NCBI RefSeq assembly: GCF_018141545.1 | Contig: NZ_CP064356.1 | Span: 2,183,001-2,247,000 of the forward strand | Length of the DNA stretch: 64,000 nt | Reading direction: 5' to 3' | From: Miltoncostaea oceani | Lineage (GTDB): Bacteria; Actinomycetota; Thermoleophilia; Miltoncostaeales; Miltoncostaeaceae | Shown here: in pieces, positions 61,552-64,000 of the stretch | How the letters are laid out: each line of letters opens with the position of its first letter | Numbering within the stretch: the stretch's first letter is position 1 | Translations under genes and position numbers: made by a program | Notes under the pieces: model-generated | What the model saw: the letters and a program-made list of their open reading frames with translations, nothing else | The model's database searches: none | Told to the model about the DNA's origin: nothing

Positions 61552-62724
61552 CTATCCCGGGACGGCCGAGCGGCGCTGATGGATCCCGAGGAGCAGGCCC
61601 ATGGCGATCAGGGTGGAGATGGTGTGGCTCCCGCCGTAGCTCATGAGCGGTAGGGGGATTCCGGTGATCGGCATGATTCCCACGGTCATGCCGATGTTAA
61701 CGAAGACCTGGAAGCCGATCATGGCGACGATCGCTCCGGCGACGAGCATGTCGACCTGACTGGAGGCCCGCGCCATGGTGCGCAACCCCCTCCAGAGCAC
61801 CAGCGCGAAGCACAGGATCAGCACCCCGCCCCCGACGAAACCGAACATCTCGGACGTCACCGCGAAGATGAAGTCGGTGTGGTGCTCGGGGATGAAGTCG
61901 CCGTTCGCCTGGGTCGCGCCCTCCGGCCCCTTGCCGATCGCCCCGCCCGATCCGATGGCCGTCTTGCTCTGGTCGAGCTGGTAGCCGGCGTCGCTGGTGT
62001 CGCGCTCGGCGCCGATGAACGCCGTCAACCGCTCCACCTGGTAGTCCTGCAGCACCTTCACGCCGGCGGTGGGCAGCACCCACAGCACCGCCAGGATCAG
62101 GATCGCGAGGAGCGACCCGGCGACCGCGAAGTGCGACCACGGGACGCCCACCAGGAAGAGGACGGTCGCGAGGACGGCCCCGTAGACGAGGGACGTCCCG
62201 AGGTCGGGCTGCAGGAACACGACGATCGCGGGGAACGCCGCGACGCCGGTCAGGAAGAGCGTGAACCGCGCCGTGCCGACGGCGTCGATCCGCTCGATCG
62301 CGATGCCCGCGAGGATCACCGCGATCGCGACCTTGCCGACCTCGGACGGCTGGATGTTCAGCGGCCCGATGGTGATCCACCGGTTCGACCCCTTCACCGC
62401 GCTGCCGATCACGAACACGACCGCGAGGGCGCCGAGCAGGCTGCCCCAGAGGCCCCACGCCCAGCGCGCGAGCCGTTCGAGGTTGACCCGCATCGCGACG
62501 ATCAGCAACAGGCTGCCCATCGCGACGAATAGGAGCTGGCGGTCGAGGTAGTAGCGCGGGTCGCCCGGGACGTCGTTCTCGGTCGTCTTGCCGATCACGA
62601 AGACGCTGAACGCGGTGATGCCCGCGACGGCGAGCAGCAGCAGCCAGTCCATGCCGACGACCGCCGAGCGGACGCGGTCGGGGATGCCGCTGCGGGTGGA
62701 GCGCGGGGGCGCGATGGTGGTCAT
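61552..62724 (-). CDS. rodA: Peptidoglycan glycosyltransferase RodA
   Basis: The 390-residue SEDS protein has ten or so membrane helices, with NRWITIGPLNIQPSEVGKVA near 115, FLQPDLGTSLVY near 165 and the C-terminal TGIPLPLMSYGGSH. It polymerises lateral-wall glycan with PBP2. The ATG shares one base with the stop of the PBP2 gene (TGATG). Confidence 0.94.
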   Translation of the reverse strand: MTTIAPPRSTRSGIPDRVRSAVVGMDWLLLLAVAGITAFSVFVIGKTTENDVPGDPRYYLDRQLLFVAMGSLLLIVAMRVNLERLARWAWGLWGSLLGALAVVFVIGSAVKGSNRWITIGPLNIQPSEVGKVAIAVILAGIAIERIDAVGTARFTLFLTGVAAFPAIVVFLQPDLGTSLVYGAVLATVLFLVGVPWSHFAVAGSLLAILILAVLWVLPTAGVKVLQDYQVERLTAFIGAERDTSDAGYQLDQSKTAIGSGGAIGKGPEGATQANGDFIPEHHTDFIFAVTSEMFGFVGGGVLILCFALVLWRGLRTMARASSQVDMLVAGAIVAMIGFQVFVNIGMTVGIMPITGIPLPLMSYGGSHTISTLIAMGLLLGIHQRRSAVPG

Positions 62725-64000
62725 CAGTTGGTCTCCTCGACGGGCACGCCGCACAGGCCCGGGTCGAAGTCCTCCCAGGCGGCCATGGTCGTGCAGACCG
62801 CGGGGGCGGCGGCGTTGGCGCCGGTGCCGCCGCGCTCGATCACGACCGAGACGACGATGTCGGGGTTGTCGTGGGGGGCGTAGCCGACGAACCAGGAGTG
62901 GTCGCGCTTGTCGTCGCCGCTGAACTGCTCGGCGGTGCCGGTCTTGCCGGCGACCTTCTGGCCGTCGGGCAGGTTGCCGAACACGGCGGTCGCGGTGCCG
63001 TCGGGGCCGTTGGCGGCCTCGAAGAGGCCCTGCCGCAGCGCGGTGATGTACTCGGGGCGCAGGTCGAGCTGCCGCGTCGGGCGACCCTGGGCGAGTTCCT
63101 GCACCACGCGGCCGTTGGGGTCCTGCACCTCGCGGGCGACGCTCGGCGTGACGACGGTGCCGCCGTTCGCGATCGCGGAGTACGCCACGGCCATCTGGAG
63201 GGGCGTGGTGAGCAGGTAGCCCTGCCCGATGCCGAGCTGGATGGTGTCGCCGGCGAGCCAGCTCCGGTCGAAGTCGGTGAACTTTTCGCCCGTCGCGGGG
63301 TTGATGCCGGCGAACGCCTGCTTCTTCCACTCGGGGTCCGGGACGGTGCCGGCGCGCTCGCCGGGGACGTCGATGCCGGTGGTGTCACCCAGGCCGAAGG
63401 CCCGTGCCTCGTCCATCAGCGGGTAGTCCTTGTTGCGCTCGCTCTGGGCGCGGTAGAGCCGGTCGGCCACCTGGTAGAAGTAGGTGTCGCTCGAGACCTG
63501 CAGGGCCGTCGGCAGCGTGACGAAGCCGTGCGAGTTGCCCCGGAAGTTGTCGAACTCCTGCTTGTAGAGCGTGACCGACGACGACGACTCGATCTCCTCG
63601 CCGACGCTCAGCTGCCCGGTCTGCAACGCGGCCGCGGCGGTGATCGGCTTGAACGTCGACCCCGCCGGATAGACACCGCCGATCGCGCGGTTCAGCAGCG
63701 GCGTGCGCTCGTCGTTGAGCAGCCGCGAGACGGCCTTCTCGTTGCGCTTGACGAAGACCTCGGGCGAGTAGGTCGGGTAGGAGGCGATGGCGAGGACCTC
63801 CCCCGTGTTGGGGTCGAGCGCCACGCCCGACGCGCCCGGGGCGCCCTGCTTCTCGGCGGCGTCGGCGAGTGCCGCCTCCAGGGCCCGCTGGGTCGGCAGG
63901 TCGATGGAGAGCTGGATGTCGCGGCCCGGCACGGGGCTGTCGAGGGAGACGTACTCGCGGCCGCGCGGCTCGCCGCTGGCGTCGACCTCGACGACGGCCC
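62724..64000 (-). CDS. mrdA: Penicillin-binding protein 2 (transpeptidase), N-terminus outside the window
   Basis: The visible 425 residues comprise the transpeptidase domain with the SxxK motif in AGSTFKPITA, the SxN-type motif in SSDTYFY and KTG in GKTGTAEQF. The open frame runs to the window edge, so the membrane anchor and the pedestal domain are missing. With rodA downstream it forms the elongasome pair; mreC and mreD would be expected beyond the edge. Confidence 0.92.
   Translation of the reverse strand, partial: AVVEVDASGEPRGREYVSLDSPVPGRDIQLSIDLPTQRALEAALADAAEKQGAPGASGVALDPNTGEVLAIASYPTYSPEVFVKRNEKAVSRLLNDERTPLLNRAIGGVYPAGSTFKPITAAAALQTGQLSVGEEIESSSSVTLYKQEFDNFRGNSHGFVTLPTALQVSSDTYFYQVADRLYRAQSERNKDYPLMDEARAFGLGDTTGIDVPGERAGTVPDPEWKKQAFAGINPATGEKFTDFDRSWLAGDTIQLGIGQGYLLTTPLQMAVAYSAIANGGTVVTPSVAREVQDPNGRVVQELAQGRPTRQLDLRPEYITALRQGLFEAANGPDGTATAVFGNLPDGQKVAGKTGTAEQFSGDDKRDHSWFVGYAPHDNPDIVVSVVIERGGTGANAAAPAVCTTMAAWEDFDPGLCGVPVEETN

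Overview
The window reads as chromosome of a high-GC actinobacterium. By eye GC is about three quarters, starts are often GTG, and genes are packed with 4-base ATGA/GTGA overlaps. Gene content (deoC-hisIE-trp, hemW-hrcA, comEA, mre-type elongasome genes, DUF697, two-gene ccmG/ccmH) and the actinobacterial promoter style suggest a deep-branching class such as Thermoleophilia. That placement is an inference; no rRNA gene is present. No CRISPR array, prophage, transposase or plasmid origin was seen.

Layout. 1-3051: a truncated GAF sensor, cytochrome c maturation thioredoxin and CcmH, a hypothetical protein and a glucosaminidase of flagellar style. 3078-8897: one tightly coupled leftward operon deoC-hisIE-trpE-trpG-trpD-trpC-methyltransferase. 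8968-13796: a DNA glycosylase, two convergent ferritin-like genes, a Fur-family regulator, a cyclic-nucleotide-domain FAD reductase without the redox cysteine pair, and a DCC thiol oxidoreductase. 13777-27047: a long leftward housekeeping run, murJ, lepA, hemW, hrcA, a hypothetical gene, plsC, dnaJ, prmA, rsmE, HIT, phoH, ybeY, dgkA-PAP2 fusion, era. A large imperfect palindrome sits between dnaJ and prmA and covers the prmA ribosome-binding site. 27113-36388: rpsT, holA, a frameshifted comEC, ftsH of lower GC, comEA and leuS.

36422-52213 is the accessory part. After a GNAT acetyltransferase and an HTH protein comes an 840-base non-coding, lower-GC, hairpin-rich stretch. It leads into a rightward polysaccharide operon of ten genes that overlap by four bases: six GT2/GT4 glycosyltransferases plus a seventh GT2 at the end, a small anchored protein, a 777-residue polytopic protein and a Wzx-type flippase. 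A 24-codon micro-ORF with a good Shine-Dalgarno heads it. A DUF1361 membrane protein, a secreted GH26-like hydrolase and one more glycosyltransferase lie on the other strand downstream. 52298-64000 is again housekeeping, leftward: tRNA-Ala(GGC), rsfS, nadD, proA, proB, obg, rpmA, rplU, then a rightward solute-binding protein, then rng, DUF697, rodA and a PBP2 cut by the window edge.

Two genome-wide habits stand out. First, many first genes have a TANNNT -10 hexamer only 6-7 bases before the start codon and no Shine-Dalgarno, which suggests leaderless mRNAs; comEA, comEC, ftsH and the DCC gene share a longer CCTANCCTCGG motif there. Second, three genes (the small anchored protein at 39053, rsfS at 52772, rng at 60642) appear to start with CTG. 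The strongest candidate for something new is the dnaJ-prmA palindrome, which has two mutually exclusive pairings and could act as a cis-regulatory RNA for the prmA-to-era operon.
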